Shown: one piece after another, positions 48,916 to 60,252 of the stretch
Layout: each line of letters opens with the position of its first letter
Position numbering within the stretch: the stretch's first letter is position 1
From: Physcomitrium patens
Lineage: Eukaryota; Streptophyta; Bryopsida; Funariales; Funariaceae
Length of the DNA stretch: 64,000 nt
Assembly: GCF_000002425.4 (NCBI RefSeq)
Contig: NC_037254.1
Location: 20,251,418-20,315,417 of the forward strand
Reading direction: 5' to 3'
Position numbers and translations under genes: made by a program
The notes under the pieces: model-generated
What the model was told of the DNA's origin: nothing
Databases searched by the model: none
What the model saw: only the letters and a program-made list of their open reading frames with translations

Positions 48916-49476
48916 TGTCAAGGACAAGAACTCGATGAAAAAACAGTTCAGACAAGTAAGCCTTCACTCAAAGAAAAGTAACAAAATATGAATAATAAGT
49001 AGGTATATTGAAAAGAGAAACTAGAATGGCTATTGCCAAAAGACAAGAAAACTAGAGACCTTTGAAACTAGACTAGAAGCAAGAAAGGAGTTGACAAGAG
49101 TGAAGAAGCCTTCACTCTTGTCTCTATATATACTATCTAACTAGGGGCTACGTGGCGACGTTCTATAGGACCTCCAATATGTGTTGACTTTGTAGGACAC
49201 ATGCCTTGACTTACAAGGCAAGTTTTTCTACGTGTGGGCCACATAGTTAGCTTGATCTTTAAGCTAACAACATGTGTGGCACATGGCCAACTTGTTGACC
49301 ACGTTTCTAATCCAAAAAGTCAATTAAAGACACCTATGAAGTCAAAGCAGCATCTAGGAAGTTTCTAGGAAGCTTTTATATTAAATATTATAGAATTAAC
49401 TTACTTTGATCTACTTTTACTTACTTCTACTTATTTGTATATGTAATTATTAGCTTACATGATTATGGCCGTGACA
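48916..49476 (-). repeat. 5' LTR of subfamily 1 copy 2
   Basis: 561 bp with TGTCAAGGAC start and GGCCGTGACA end. TATATATAG box on the minus strand at 49124-49132 and the 13 bp perfect stem GACAAGAGTGAAG with its complement at 49093-49122. Confidence 0.94.
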
Positions 49477-50370
49477 GTAATGGGTAACGATTCTTCTTTG
49501 TTACCTTGTTGAGGCCTCGATAGTCTACGTACATCCGCAACGAGCCATCTTTCTTCTTCACAAATAAGATGGGTGCTCCAGCTGATGATTTTGAATGACG
49601 GATGAAGTTCATGGCTAGATTCTCATCGATATACTTTCGCAACTCCGCCAACTATATTTGCGATAGATTGTAGATTGGGCCAAAAGGCGGTTGTGCTCCT
49701 TCCTATAAGTCTATGGCGCAATCATATGGTCTGTGTTTCAGTAGCATGTCGGCATTTCACTTTTGAAACACGTCTTTAAAATCCTTATATTGCTCCGGTA
49801 TACTTGCTGTCGAGATCTTCTCCCCGGTAGTTGGAGCCGCATAAATGACAAACGGTGTACCTCCCTTGGACAATCTTATATATTCGCTTTTGCTCTAATA
49901 AATAAAGATTTCTCTATTTGGGATTTTCTAGTAGGCTTGCTCTTGGGTGGTTTTGTGGGAAAGGTCATCTTCCGCAACTTCCAATCTATGGATGGGTTAT
50001 GCTTTTCTAACCAGGAAAGACCAAGGATAAAAGGATTTGATGGAGTTCTAATAATATTGAAAATAATATGACTAGTATGGTCCTTAAACGTCACTTCTAT
50101 AGGTTCTGATTCATGGGTGACACTATCAGACAATAAAGGTCGTCCATCTATGACCTCAACGTGAACATGTTTGGGTTTTTGTACTAAAGGGATCTTATGA
50201 CGCCTTGCGAATTCTTCGTCTAAGAAACAAGCAGATGCTCCTGAATCTAATAATGCTAAGGTTCTTAGTTTCTGAGGGCCAATAAGTAAAGGGATTGTAA
50301 AACAAAGGGCAGGTTGAGCGGAAACAAAGGAACCTGGTTGTTCTTGCGATATTTCACTGTCCAGCTGCAC
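49477..50370 (-). pseudogene. Pol, 5' part, family B (protease and start of RT)
   Basis: Protease [15 protein letters not shown], then the RT lead ([38 protein letters not shown]) up to the point where subfamily 1 copy 2 is inserted. The frame lacks an ATG at its beginning (GTG at the place of the family's start), and several stops and frame changes occur between 49876 and 49651. It continues at 43085 downwards. Confidence 0.8.
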
Positions 50371-50389
50371 GGTTCTTATTGTGATTGGG

Positions 50390-51402
50390 CATCTTCGTTT
50401 TCTTGAATAAACGCACTCCTAGTCTTGATAATACGTCAATTTTGCTTTTTGAAGTAGTTTTCAACTTTGTGGCCTTCTTCAACGTAATACAAGCCTAGAT
50501 CTTCCTCCATACGCCACTTTTTTTTTTTCTAGAATAAGAGATTTGACATGTATTGCATCAATTTATACGTCTTCTACCTCTGAATGTGAATTCACGCTGC
50601 TTGCCGACATTGTTGGGGTGTGATGAATCATATGTTGTCTTGAACATTGATCTTGGCGACATTGGAATAGGCGATTATCGCACTTCACAGCTTGGCTAAT
50701 AGCTTCGTTGAGCGTTTGTGGATCAGGAAGAGTTAACAGCAAATCCCTCACATCGTCCCTTAAATCCCAATAGAATTGACTCATCAACGCTTCTTCATCC
50801 CAATTGATGTCGCATGCTAATTGCCTGAAGTCCGATGCATAGACTGATGTAGAACGCATCCCTTGTCGTAGTGACCGGATCTTTGTTGTAGCCCATCGAA
50901 CCTTGTCGTGTTCACCAAATGCTTCCGTAAATGCCTCCAGAAAGGTTTCAAAGTTGTTTAGTATGAACGATCGTTTCTCAAACAAAGGAAAAAACCATGA
51001 TAGAGCTTGTCCTGTAAGTAAGGTTCCAACAAGCCCAACACGTGACTCCTCCGTTGGATAGCGTTCGGGCTGTAAAACTGTTATCAACTTGATTTGGTTG
51101 ATGAATCCTCGAAACTTGGAACGTGTACCATCGAACTTGTCTGGGAGGCTAACTCGGGGTTCTTTATGTTGTAGAACCAGCGGTGCTTGTCGAATCTGAG
51201 GTAAAGTTGCTTCTCCAAGTGCAGAAGTTTGAGACTGGTGCAACCTAGATTGTGCCATCCCAAATGCTCCATCATTATGAAGCCTTGCCACGACTCCTTC
51301 AATCTCTACAGTTCTTTGTGATAACGTAGCGAGGGCATTCATGATAGCATCTAACTTGGACTCTGAACTTTCCGTCATATTAATGTCTTGACCCCCGACC
51401 AT
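50390..51402 (-). pseudogene. Gag, family B
   Basis: ATG at 51402 (MVGGQDINM). 279 codons are open: a predicted coiled coil (IMNALATLSQRTVEIEGVVARL), the gag core (LPDKFDGTRSKFRGFINQIK, DLRDDVRDLLLTLPDPQTL), then a TAG. The following frame keeps only a wrecked zinc knuckle (Cys changed to Tyr/Val) near 50465-50500. Confidence 0.83.
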
Positions 51403-51646
51403 TCTAAGAGAAGGACAGGAATGACTCTACAAGAAGACAATATTGGTTTAGAGGAAGGTACTCCGCAACCTCTAAAATGCCTTAAGAGCTTCAAGAAAAG
51501 GGATAAACCACTCTTTCTAAGAAGAATAAGACTCCAATATTATAACAAAAGAAGTATCAGTTTAGAGGAGGGAAATCCACAACCTCTAAAGTGCTAGTAC
51601 ACTTCCAAGCAGAGGGATAATCCACACTCTAACAAAGAAGAAACTA

Positions 51647-51655
51647 GCTCTGATA
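51647..51655 (-). promoter_or_regulatory. Candidate primer binding site, family B
   Basis: TATCAGAGC on the element strand, complementary to the 3' acceptor end (GCTCTGATA) of initiator methionine tRNA, about 27 bp inside the 5' LTR. It lacks the expected preceding TGG and is further from the LTR than usual. Confidence 0.4.
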
Positions 51656-51682
51656 GCTGAGGTGAGTGAAGTCTCAACAAAC

Positions 51683-52031
51683 TGTTACGGACACAAAATA
51701 CAGACTTGATATCTACCAAGAAGTTCAAGAAGAACTGGTAAGAACTAGATTAATCAGATGAATACAAGAACAACACCAGAGAGGTGAACTAGAGCTCCAA
51801 GAGATGTGTTGTCAAGACTGAAGAACTCTTCAACATCGATTCCAATATATACTCCTATTTAGGAAGCTTCTTAAGCAACTTCTACCAACTAGGAAGTTTC
51901 TAGAAGGTTCTAGAGACTTGCTTCTAGAAGGTTCTAAGGACTATGTCTCTAACATCTTCTACCAACTAAGAAGCTTCTAGAAGGTTCTAGAAACTAGTCT
52001 CTAGAAGGTTCTAAGGACTATGTCCCTAACA
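51683..52031 (-). repeat. 5' LTR of family B
   Basis: 349 bp, TGTTACGGACAC to GTCCCTAACA. Carries the 18 bp heat-shock-type element at 51975-51992 and a near copy at about 51898-51915. Shorter than 40713-41109 through loss or gain of repeat units. Confidence 0.87.
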
Positions 52032-52064
52032 CCTTCTAGGGATAAGTTCCACAAGGAGCAGTCA

Positions 52065-52487
52065 TCATATGTTAAGAAAATCTATGATGCGATGAATTGT
52101 ATTCGCCACATACTCTGATCTTTGTTCTCTTCGAAGATGATTAATAGGGCCTCTCAACCATCAGTAGTGTCCCATACCATGGTTGGAAGACCATCTAGTT
52201 ATTTGACCATTGTTGAGGCCTTCATAACTTCCTTCGAATAAAACATTTGAAACACCATCAAGAGTTGTTCCTTCTTCTAGCAAAATCACCAAACATCGGG
52301 AGTCCCTTCCCAAATCGTGATACCAAATGCGTTGTATCTTTATATCTATTCGAGGAAGAACATGTCATTCTTTAAGATCTTCATCTCAAATACATCGTCC
52401 TGAACGTTGTGACAATTGTAATGTCACATCCGACATGTCACCAAATGAAGGCTCTTGAGTCGAATCCACTGGTTCTTGGTTCTCCAT
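52065..52487 (-). pseudogene. ORF3, subfamily 2 copy 2
   Basis: 423 bp, ATG 52487 (MENQEPVDSTQEPSF) to TGA 52065. Three internal TGA codons lie at sites where sister copies read Arg or Trp context. Central LGRDSRCLVILLEEG and terminal RIIDFLNI are kept. It is immediately followed by the family B insertion. Confidence 0.6.
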
Positions 52488-52581
52488 CTCCTGAGCATCA
52501 CAACAATAAAGAAGCTATGAACAAGGATTGAAAGTAGAATGTTATCTTGCCTAGATGTTGTTTCTTTTATAAAGAAGGTTT

Positions 52582-55500
52582 TCATCTTGATTTTGATGGA
52601 TGTTGTCGATAAAAAGCCTCCACCGCCTTTGCTACATTTGCAAGATTCTTTATTGGCTCCCATGTGCGTTCACTAATATCATATCCATGCCAATAGATAA
52701 GATATTCCAATTTATTTCGGCACCGCCTTGAATCTAAGACTTCTTCTACTTCAAACTCTTCATTATTGTCCACATCTATATGAGGAGGTGGAGCTTGTCG
52801 TCTTTTTGGTATGTCCATTGTCTTGTATGGTTCAAGAAGAGATACGTGGAATACAGGATGGATTTTCATTGACTCCGATAGATGTAAATGATATACAACT
52901 GAATTGATTTGTGCAAAAATAGAAAATGGTCCAAGTCTTTGATAGTCCAACTTGTCACAAGGACAAGTGGTCTTGATATTACGACAAAGTAGCCATACCT
53001 TATTACCCAAGAAGAATGGTGGTTGTTCCTTTCGATAGACATCTGCATTGACCTTTTGTTGTTCTTGAGCCTCTTTTAACTCCGCCTTCATCATTGCATG
53101 TAGCTCTGATAAATGAATCGCCAAATCTTTCGTAGCAGGATTATGAACTTTTAAAAAGTCAAAAGTATCAAGTCGTGGATGATAACCATAATTAACAAAG
53201 AAAGGTGTTTGTTTTATAGAAGAATGTACAATGTTATTGTAACCAAACTCTGCCAATGGTAAAAGAATTGTCCAATCATCTTGTTGGTAGTTAATAGTAC
53301 ATTTTAAATATTGCTCCAAAACTTGATTAACACGCTCTGTTTGTCCATCAGTTTGAGGATGGAATGCCAAAGATAGTTTTATATCCACTTTTAGAATCTT
53401 ATAAAGACTCCGCCAAAATCTTGATATAAATTGAGTTCTCCTATCTGATATAATATCCTTGGGTAATCCATGATAGCGATAGATATTGTGAAGAAAGAGC
53501 TTAGCTGTTTCTTCACCTGTGATAGATTTTGTACATGGTACAAAATATGCCATCTTGGTAAAATAATCTACTATCACGAATATAGAGTCAAAAGAACCTG
53601 AGATTGAAAGATCCGTGATGAAGTCCATAGAAACAGAAGACCATGGTTGTTCTGGAATGGGTAATGGCTGAAGAAGTCCAAAAGGTCAATGACGAGGAGT
53701 TTTTGATCTTGAACAAACATCACATGATTGTAAAAAATCTTTAACTGCCTTCCACATTTGAGGCCACCAAAAATCCCTAGATATCAGCTCCAAAGTCTTA
53801 TTATATCCAAAATATCCTGCTGCTGGAAAGTCGTGACGAGCTTGAAGAACACATAAACGTGCTTCACCTTCTAGAACACATAGGCGTCCTTCGAAATAGA
53901 GTAGGTTGTTCTTGAATTCAAATTTAGAGAGATCATGAGATTTAGAAGAATTATTCTTGAAATCATGAATAAGAAGGTCTGAAGACATACTTAACTAAAC
54001 TTGCTTAATAAAAGTTAAATCAATAGTCAATGTTGATTTTATTGCTCGAAGATGAAATTGCTCCGGCTTCAAGAGAACCGTGCTTTGTTGCTCAAAAGCT
54101 GCATCTCCTTCTTTTGGTGCAAGATAAGAACGTCTAGACAAGGCATTGGACAAACCTTGTTGTTTTCCTGGCCAATAAGTGATGTTGAATTCGAATCTTC
54201 ATAAAGACATGCTCCAATGAGCTTGATGACGATTTAATATGCGTTTTGACATAAAATACTTGAGATTCTTGTGATCCGTATACATAATGACTAGGCTGGA
54301 AGTGCTTTCTAGATAATGACGCCATTCTTGAAAAGAATCCACAATTGCAAGAAGTTCTTTGTCATAGATCTCATAATTGATTTCTGCTGTTGAGAATTTT
54401 CTTCAATGAAAGGCTACTGGATGAAGTTTGTCATCTGTTCCCATTTGTGATCAAACCGCACCTAGAGCAAAGTTTGATGCATCTATTTCTATAAAGAATA
54501 CTTTAGAAAAATCAACACGATATAAGATTGGTGCAAAAACAAACGTTGTCTTCAAAGATTCAAAAGCAACTTCCGCTTCTTGATTCCATTGGAGTTTGTC
54601 TTTACAAGTCAAACGTGTAAGTGGAGCTACAACTCGAGAAAAGTCCTTGATGAAGATTCGATAGTAGTTGGCAAATCTCAAAAAACATAGGACATCTATT
54701 ACCATTTTTGAGATCTTCCAATCTATAATAGTTTCAACTATCTTAGGATCCATCATAAGTCCATCATTTGAAATGATGTAACTTAAGAAATCGACTTGAG
54801 TAGTGTGGAATACACACTTTTCTATCTTGGCATAGAGTCCTGCATCTCTTAATTTTTGTAACACGTGACAAACATGAAGTTCATGTTCTTCTGGATTCTT
54901 AGAATAGATCAAGATGTGGTCTAGATAACAAACCACAAAATCATCCAAAAAATCTCGAAAAATATCATTCATTAGATGTTGAAAAGTTACTGGTGCATTT
55001 GTAAGTCCAAAAGGCATGACATTGTATTCAAAATGTCCATATCTTGTTCAAAACGTAGTCTTCCATTCATCTCTTTCTTTAATGCAAACTAGATTGTATG
55101 CTCCCCGAAGATCTATTTTTGTATAGATCTTAGCTTAATTCAGTTGATCAAGAAATCTAGATATTAAAGGTAGTGGATACTTGTTCTTCATAGTAATCTT
55201 GTTGAGTCCTCCATAATCAACACACATTCGCAATGATCCATCTTTTTTTCTTCACAAATAGAATTGGAGCTCCTACCGGAGATTTAGAATGGCGTATGAA
55301 ATTCTTGGCTAGATTTTCTTCAATATACTCCTTGAGTTCAATCAACTCATTTTGTGATAAACTGTAGATTGGTCCGAATGGCAGTTGGGCTCATTCTTAA
55401 AGGTCAATTGAGCAATAATAGGAACGATGTTTTGGTAGTGTATTCACATTCTTTTTTTCGAATACATCTTGAAATTCTTGATATTGGCTTGGAATGCCAC

Positions 55501-56071
55501 TTGAAGTCTTTTTGCCAATAGAAACAGGTGTGGCATAAATAATATATGGTGATTCTTTCATAACAGCATGCAAGAAAGCTTTTGCACCTATAAATAAAGG
55601 TTTAATTGAATTAGACTTATGACTCTCTACTCGATTAATTACACTATTAGTTATACTTTTAGAGAAAGTAAGAGTTCGGGAAATCCAATCTATTTGAGGG
55701 TTGTATTTTTCTAACCACGATAAACCTAAAATGACTGGATTAGAGAGAGATCTATTGATATTAAATATTACAAAGTTATTATGACCATTGATTATTACTT
55801 CTATGGGAAGGGTTTCGTGAGTAATATCTCTAGAAGACAATGGACGACCATCTATGACTTCTACATGAATAGGTTTAGTTTTCATTACTAAAGATATGCT
55901 ATGTCTTTTAGTAAATTCTTCATTTGAGAAACACACCGAGGCTCCTGAATCTAACAAGGCAAAGGCTTTGTAATATTTAGGTCCTAAAATAACATTTAAT
56001 ATAAAACAAGGAGAGGGCTCTGAGGAGAGAATAAGACCTTTACTAGATGTTGTGCAAGATTCCAGCTGCAT
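52582..56071 (-). pseudogene. Pol polyprotein, broken, subfamily 2 copy 2
   Basis: Uninterrupted by insertions, so it shows the whole subfamily 2 pol: protease (LLDSGASVCF), RT (YLDH in place of YLDD), RNase H, integrase and chromodomain. The last 348 codons (53628-52582; integrase core to chromodomain ending HPSKSR) are open. Stops at 53686, 54451 and 55397 match those of copy 1. The lost catalytic Asp is also shared. Confidence 0.88.
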
Positions 56072-56076
56072 GGTCC

Positions 56077-57084
56077 CTATTGTAACTGGACAAACTCGTT
56101 TTTTGACATATTGTCTTCTTTTACAGCCATACTCCTCATTTTGTAATTGCGTCGTTTCTTTGGACAATGTTGAGCAGTGTGCTTTGGTTCTCCACAATAT
56201 AAACATAATCCTTCTTGACAATGACGAGTCTTTTCTTGCTCAATAAGAGATTTGAAACATACTGCATCAATTTGCATATCTTCTACTTCCAAATGTATGT
56301 GTTGAAGAGGTGTTGGTGTTGCCATTGAATTATAGTAACGTTGAGGTCCACTTGTACGGTTCTTAGATCGAAATTCAAAAAGGCGATTATCGCACTTCAT
56401 AGCAAAGTCAATTGCTTGACTCAATGTTTGAGGATCAAGTAAGTTGAGCATTAATTTTTTTACCTCATATTGTAATTTGTAGAGAAATTGGCTAATAAGT
56501 GCAGCATCATCCTACTTTATATCAGTTGTAAGTTGTCAAAATTGTGAAGCGTACAACATTACTGATCTATTGTCTTGTCGTAAAATATGGATCTTATTGG
56601 TTGCAACACGAATTGCATCATGTTCTCCATACATGGATTGAAACTTTGCTAGAAAAGCCTCTAGATTATCTCATATTGGATCTTGTCGTTTAAAAAAAGA
56701 TGAAAACTACGATAGTGCTGAATCTGAAAGAAGTGTATCAATGAATCTAACTTGCGATCCTAGAGTTAGATAGCTTTGAGGTTGAGGTTCAATCACAATT
56801 TGCACTTGATTGATAAATCCTCGAAACTTGGATTTGGTGCCATCGAACTTCTCGGATAGGACAATTTTTGGTTCTCCAGTACTGGAAGGGCGTTCCACCA
56901 TAGGAAAAAGGACATGATTTGGTGCAGATAGTGAAGCAACTCTAATCATTTCTATATCTTCACTTCCTACCATTTTTGTTGCTTCTTGTGGTGGTAAATT
57001 GAGTTGATGCATCGCAAGCATTAATTCTCTCAATTGTTCTTGCATTTGTACTATTGTACTCTTCATTTCATTAAGTTCTGTCAT
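56077..57084 (-). pseudogene. Gag, broken, subfamily 2 copy 2
   Basis: ATG 57084 (MTELNEMKS). 125 codons open, then a TAG at the same relative place as in subfamily 1. The C-terminal part (56451-56077) with the CCHC knuckle CLYCGEPKHTAQHC is open. Confidence 0.85.
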
Positions 57085-57296
57085 AATAATACTTAGAAAA
57101 GAGAAGATGTCTAATATCGCTCAAGACAAATAGAAGAGAAGACTTGAGAACAAAGAAAATACTAAAGACAATATAAGTTTAGAAGAAGGTAATCCACAAC
57201 TTCTAATATGCTTATATCTTATCAAGAAAAATGAGTAATCCACTCTTAATCAAGATTAGACAAAGCTCTGATATTGTAGGTATACTCTTGTCAATC

Positions 57297-57857
57297 TATT
57301 AAAGACAAGAACTTGATGAAAAAGTAATTTAGACAAATGAGCCTTCACTCAAAGAAAGATAACAAAATATAAATTAATAAGTATGTATATTAAAAGAGAA
57401 ACGGGAATGGCTATTGCCAAAAGACAAGAAAACTAGAGACCCTTGAAACTAGATTGGAAGCAAGAAAGGAGTTGATAAGACTGAAGAAGGCTTCACTCTT
57501 ATCTTTATATATACTATCTAACTAGGGACTACGTGGCGACGTTCTATAGGACATCCAATATGTGTTGACTTTGTAGGATACATGCCTTGACTTACAAGGC
57601 AAGTTTTTCTACGTGTGGGCCACATAGTTAGCTTGATCTTTAAGCTAACAACATGTGTGGCACATGGCCAACTTGTTGACCACGTTTCTAATCCAAAAAA
57701 TCATTTAAAGACAACTATGAAGTCAAATCAACGTCTATAAAGCTTCTAAGAAGCTTTCATATTAAATAGTATAGAATTAACTTACTTTTACCTACTTTTA
57801 CTTACTTCCACCTATTAATATATGTAATTACTAACTTACATGAGTATGTCCGTGACA
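57297..57857 (-). repeat. 5' LTR of subfamily 2 copy 2
   Basis: 561 bp, TATTAAAGAC to TCCGTGACA, exactly 44158 bp from the 5' LTR of copy 1 and sharing its odd first bases and several internal changes. Confidence 0.9.
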
Positions 57858-57862
57858 TCATG

Positions 57863-58483
57863 ATTGTCATGATCCATACCGTCCATGCAAGGACGAGGAG
57901 GAAATATTGGGAGACCAATATCCATACCTCACAATGGTTGGAGCACTTTTGTATTTAACTACATCTACAAGACCAGATATTGCATTTGTAGTTAGTATTT
58001 TTGCAAGACATAGTGCACATCGAATACTATGACATTGGAATGGCATCAAATATTTATTACGTTATTTAAAAGGTATTGAAGACTTGGGATTATACTACAT
58101 AAAATGTGCAGTTTCAAAATTGGTTGGATATTGTGATGCAGGATATAAATCTGATATTGCTAAACCTAAATCTCAAACAAGATATGTATTTTTAAGACAT
58201 GGAGCTGCAATATCATGAAAATCAGTGAAACAAATAATAACTGCAACTTCATCTAACCATGCAGAAATTATTACATCACATGAAGCATCTCGAGAATGTA
58301 TTTGGTTGCAATCAATTGATAAATTCATTCAAACAACCAGTAGATTTTCATATGATGATTCTCCAACTATCTTGTATGAAGATAATAGTGCTTATATTAC
58401 ACAATTGAAAGTTGGTTTCATTAAAGGTGACAGGACAAAGCATATTGATTCAAATATATTAATTATACTCATGACTTGATTAC
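57863..58483 (+). pseudogene. Copia RT end and RNase H, resumed after the insertion
   Basis: Continues the frame broken at 40140: YPYLTMVGALLYLTTSTRP (RT thumb), then RNase H blocks (GYCDAGYKSDI, SSNHAEIITSHEASRE, LYEDNSAYI, TKHIDSN). It stops at 58483 where the next gypsy element starts. Several stops. Confidence 0.8.
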
Positions 58484-58691
58484 TGTCACAGCCATAATCA
58501 TGTAAGCTAATAATTACATATAGAAATAAGTAGAAGTTAGTAAAAGTAAGTAAAAGTAAGTTAATTCTATAATATTTAATATAAAAGCTTCCTAAAAACT
58601 TCCTAGATGCTGCTTTGACTTCATAGGTGTCTTTAATTGACTTTTTGGATTAGAAACGTAGTCAACAAGTTGGCCATGTGCCACACATGTT

Positions 58692-58714
58692 GTTAGCTTG
58701 AAGATCAAGCTAAC
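58692..58714 (+). promoter_or_regulatory. LTR hairpin 1
   Basis: Perfect 10 bp inverted repeat GTTAGCTTGA / TCAAGCTAAC with a 3-base loop (AGA), about 115 bp before the TATA box. Kept with no or one change in the LTR copies of both subfamilies that I compared. Role unknown. Confidence 0.6.
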
Positions 58715-58827
58715 TATGTGGCCCACACGTAGAAAAACTTGCCTTGTAAGTCAAGGCATGTGTCCTACAAAGTCAACACATATTGGAGGTCCTATAGAAC
58801 GTCGCCACGTAGCCCCTAGTTAGATAG

Positions 58828-58836
58828 TATATATAG
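58828..58836 (+). promoter_or_regulatory. LTR TATA box
   Basis: TATATATAG in a GC-mixed context at the expected place in the LTR. The same run is present in all nine subfamily 1/2 LTRs. Transcription would start about 30 bp downstream, inside or just after hairpin 2. Confidence 0.55.
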
Positions 58837-58837
58837 A

Positions 58838-58867
58838 GACAAGAGTGAAGGCTTCTTCACTCTTGTC
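58838..58867 (+). promoter_or_regulatory. LTR hairpin 2 at the transcription start
   Basis: Perfect 13 bp stem GACAAGAGTGAAG / CTTCACTCTTGTC with a 4-base loop (GCTT). Present in full in the subfamily 1 LTRs and with a few mismatches in subfamily 2. Could be a 5' RNA structure or a dimeric factor site. Confidence 0.6.
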
Positions 58868-59057
58868 AACTCCTTTCTTGCTTCGAGTCCAGGTTCAAGA
58901 GTCTTTAGTTTCTTGTCTTGTGGCAATAGCAATTCCAGTTTCCTTTAATATACCTACTTATTTATATTTTGACTTATTATATCGTAATAGCCTTTTTGTA
59001 TATATTTTTCCTCATCGAGTCTTTGTCCTTGACAAATTGACAAGAGTGCACTTACAA

Positions 59058-59066
59058 TATCAGAGC
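59058..59066 (+). promoter_or_regulatory. Candidate primer binding site, subfamily 1
   Basis: TATCAGAGC, complementary to the initiator Met tRNA acceptor end, 23 bp after the LTR. Present at the same place in every subfamily 1 and 2 copy. Confidence 0.45.
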
Positions 59067-59242
59067 TTTGTTTTTCTTGAGTGAGAGTGGATTACCCCTT
59101 TCTCTTGACAAGACATAAGCATATTAGAAGTTTGCGGATTACCCACTTCTAAACTGATATTGTTCTTAGTATCTTCTTTGTTATGAAGTCTTTCTTTTCT
59201 TTTGTCTTGAGCAGTATCAAACAAATTTTTCTTAGTGTCATT

Positions 59243-60247
59243 ATGGCAGAGCTTGTTGAAATGAAGAGTGCAATGGCACAAATGCAAGAGCAAATGAGGG
59301 AGTTAATGCTTGCGATGCATCAACTCAATTCACCTATACATGAAAAAACAAGAATACCAGAAAGTGGGGATATAGAGATGATCGGAGCTGCTTCAACATC
59401 TACAACAAATCACGTTCCTTCTCCAATTGTCCAATACCCTGTAAGCACTAGAGAACCAAGAATTGCCTTACCCGAGAAATTTGATGGTACGAGATCTAAG
59501 TTTCAAGGGTTCATCAATCAAGTACAATTGGCAATTGAACTTCAACCGCAAAGCTATCCAACTCCAGGATCACAAGTCAGGTTTATTGGCACTCTACTTT
59601 CTAGTTCTGCATTATCATAGTTTTCGTCTTTTCTTGAACAACGAAATCCAATATTGGACAATTTGGAAGCTTTTTTGGTGGAGTTTCGATCTATGTATGG
59701 TGAACACGATGCAACTCGTGTTGCAACAAATAAGATCCAAATTCTGCGACAAGGAAATCGCTCAGTAACAGTATATGCTTCACAATTTCGACAACTTGCA
59801 ATTGACATCAAGTGGGATGATGCTACACTCATCAGTCAATTTCTTTATGGATTGCAATACGAAGTAAAGAAATTGATGCTCAACTTACCTGATCCTCAAA
59901 CTTTGAGTCAAGCAATCGATTTTGCGGTAAAATGTGATAATCGACTTTTCGAATTTTAATCCGAGAATCATTCACGGGAACCTCAACATTATTACTCAAT
60001 GGCAACATCAACATCTTTGCCAAACGTACATTCAGAAGTAGAAGACATGCAAATTGACGCTGTATGTTTTAAACCTCTAACTGAGCAAGAAAAGATTTGT
60101 CGTCGTCAAGAAGGATTATGTTTATATTGCGGAGAACCTAAGCACACTGCTCAACATTGTCCAAAGAAGCGACAGAACTATAAAATGAGGGGTAAGACAG
60201 TCAAAGAAAACAACATGTCAGAAAACGGATTCGTCCAGCTACAATAG
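59243..60247 (+). pseudogene. Gag, broken, subfamily 1 copy 3
   Basis: ATG 59243 (MAELVEMKSAMAQMQEQMR). TAG at 59618-59620 (shared by all copies) and TAA at about 59957 (shared with copy 2). CCHC knuckle CLYCGEPKHTAQHC at about 60118-60160. Usual chromovirus gag size, 334 codons. The stop at 60245 overlaps the open -1 frame that leads into pol. Confidence 0.88.
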
Positions 60248-60252
60248 GGACC

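Larger units (their letters stand above)
43086..49476 (-). mobile_element. Ty3/gypsy chromovirus, subfamily 1 copy 2 (innermost)
   Basis: Complete minus-strand element with two 561 bp LTRs. Flanks gtaac (43081-43085) and gtaat (49477-49481). Joining the flanks at that duplication restores the RT reading frame of family B. Its internal part is colinear without indels with copy 3 in the opposite direction (coordinates sum to 107946). It carries the most private stop codons of the three subfamily 1 copies. Confidence 0.94.
40713..52031 (-). mobile_element. Ty3/gypsy chromovirus, family B, internally deleted, host of subfamily 1 copy 2
   Basis: A family distinct from subfamilies 1/2 with its own LTRs (51683-52031 and 40713-41109). 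Flanking 5 bp are tcttc (40708-40712) and ccttc (52032-52036), one mismatch. Gag and pol are minus strand; subfamily 1 copy 2 sits inside RT at 43086-49476. RNase H and most of integrase are missing (junction near 42405). An ORF3 homologue lies before the 3' LTR. Its gag and protease clearly differ from those of subfamilies 1 and 2. Confidence 0.88.
40141..57857 (-). mobile_element. Ty3/gypsy chromovirus, subfamily 2 copy 2 (inserted in copia RT)
   Basis: Minus-strand element with 5' LTR 57297-57857 and 3' LTR 40141-40699. Flanking 5 bp are ttatg (40136-40140) and tcatg (57858-57862), one mismatch. On both sides the copia RT reading resumes, confirming the site. It is interrupted by family B (40713-52031) between ORF3 and the 3' LTR, just at the polypurine tract. 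Gag-pol shares many inactivating changes with copy 1. Confidence 0.9.
35568..58483 (+). mobile_element. Ty1/copia element, decayed, outermost host of the nest
   Basis: Plus-strand copia element: 5' LTR 35568-35841, primer site, gag, protease, integrase, then RT up to 40140. It is interrupted by subfamily 2 copy 2 (40141-57857) and resumes at 57863 with the rest of RT and RNase H until 58483, where subfamily 1 copy 3 cuts it again. The domain order (integrase before RT) is the copia order. Many stops make it inactive. Its 3' LTR is not in the window. A left flanking base run gttac (35563-35567) is the likely target duplication, untestable here. Confidence 0.88.
58484..59034 (+). repeat. 5' LTR of subfamily 1 copy 3
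   Basis: 551 bp, TGTCACAGCC to TTGACA. In transcript orientation it shows hairpin 1 (58692-58714), TATA (58828-58836) and hairpin 2 (58838-58867). Confidence 0.92.

Noticed and set aside
58479-58483. Same ATTAC base run before subfamily 1 copies 2 and 3 as a target preference
   Set aside because: Other insertions have unrelated target bases (acggt, atatc, ttatg), and the match stops after five bases; chance is sufficient.
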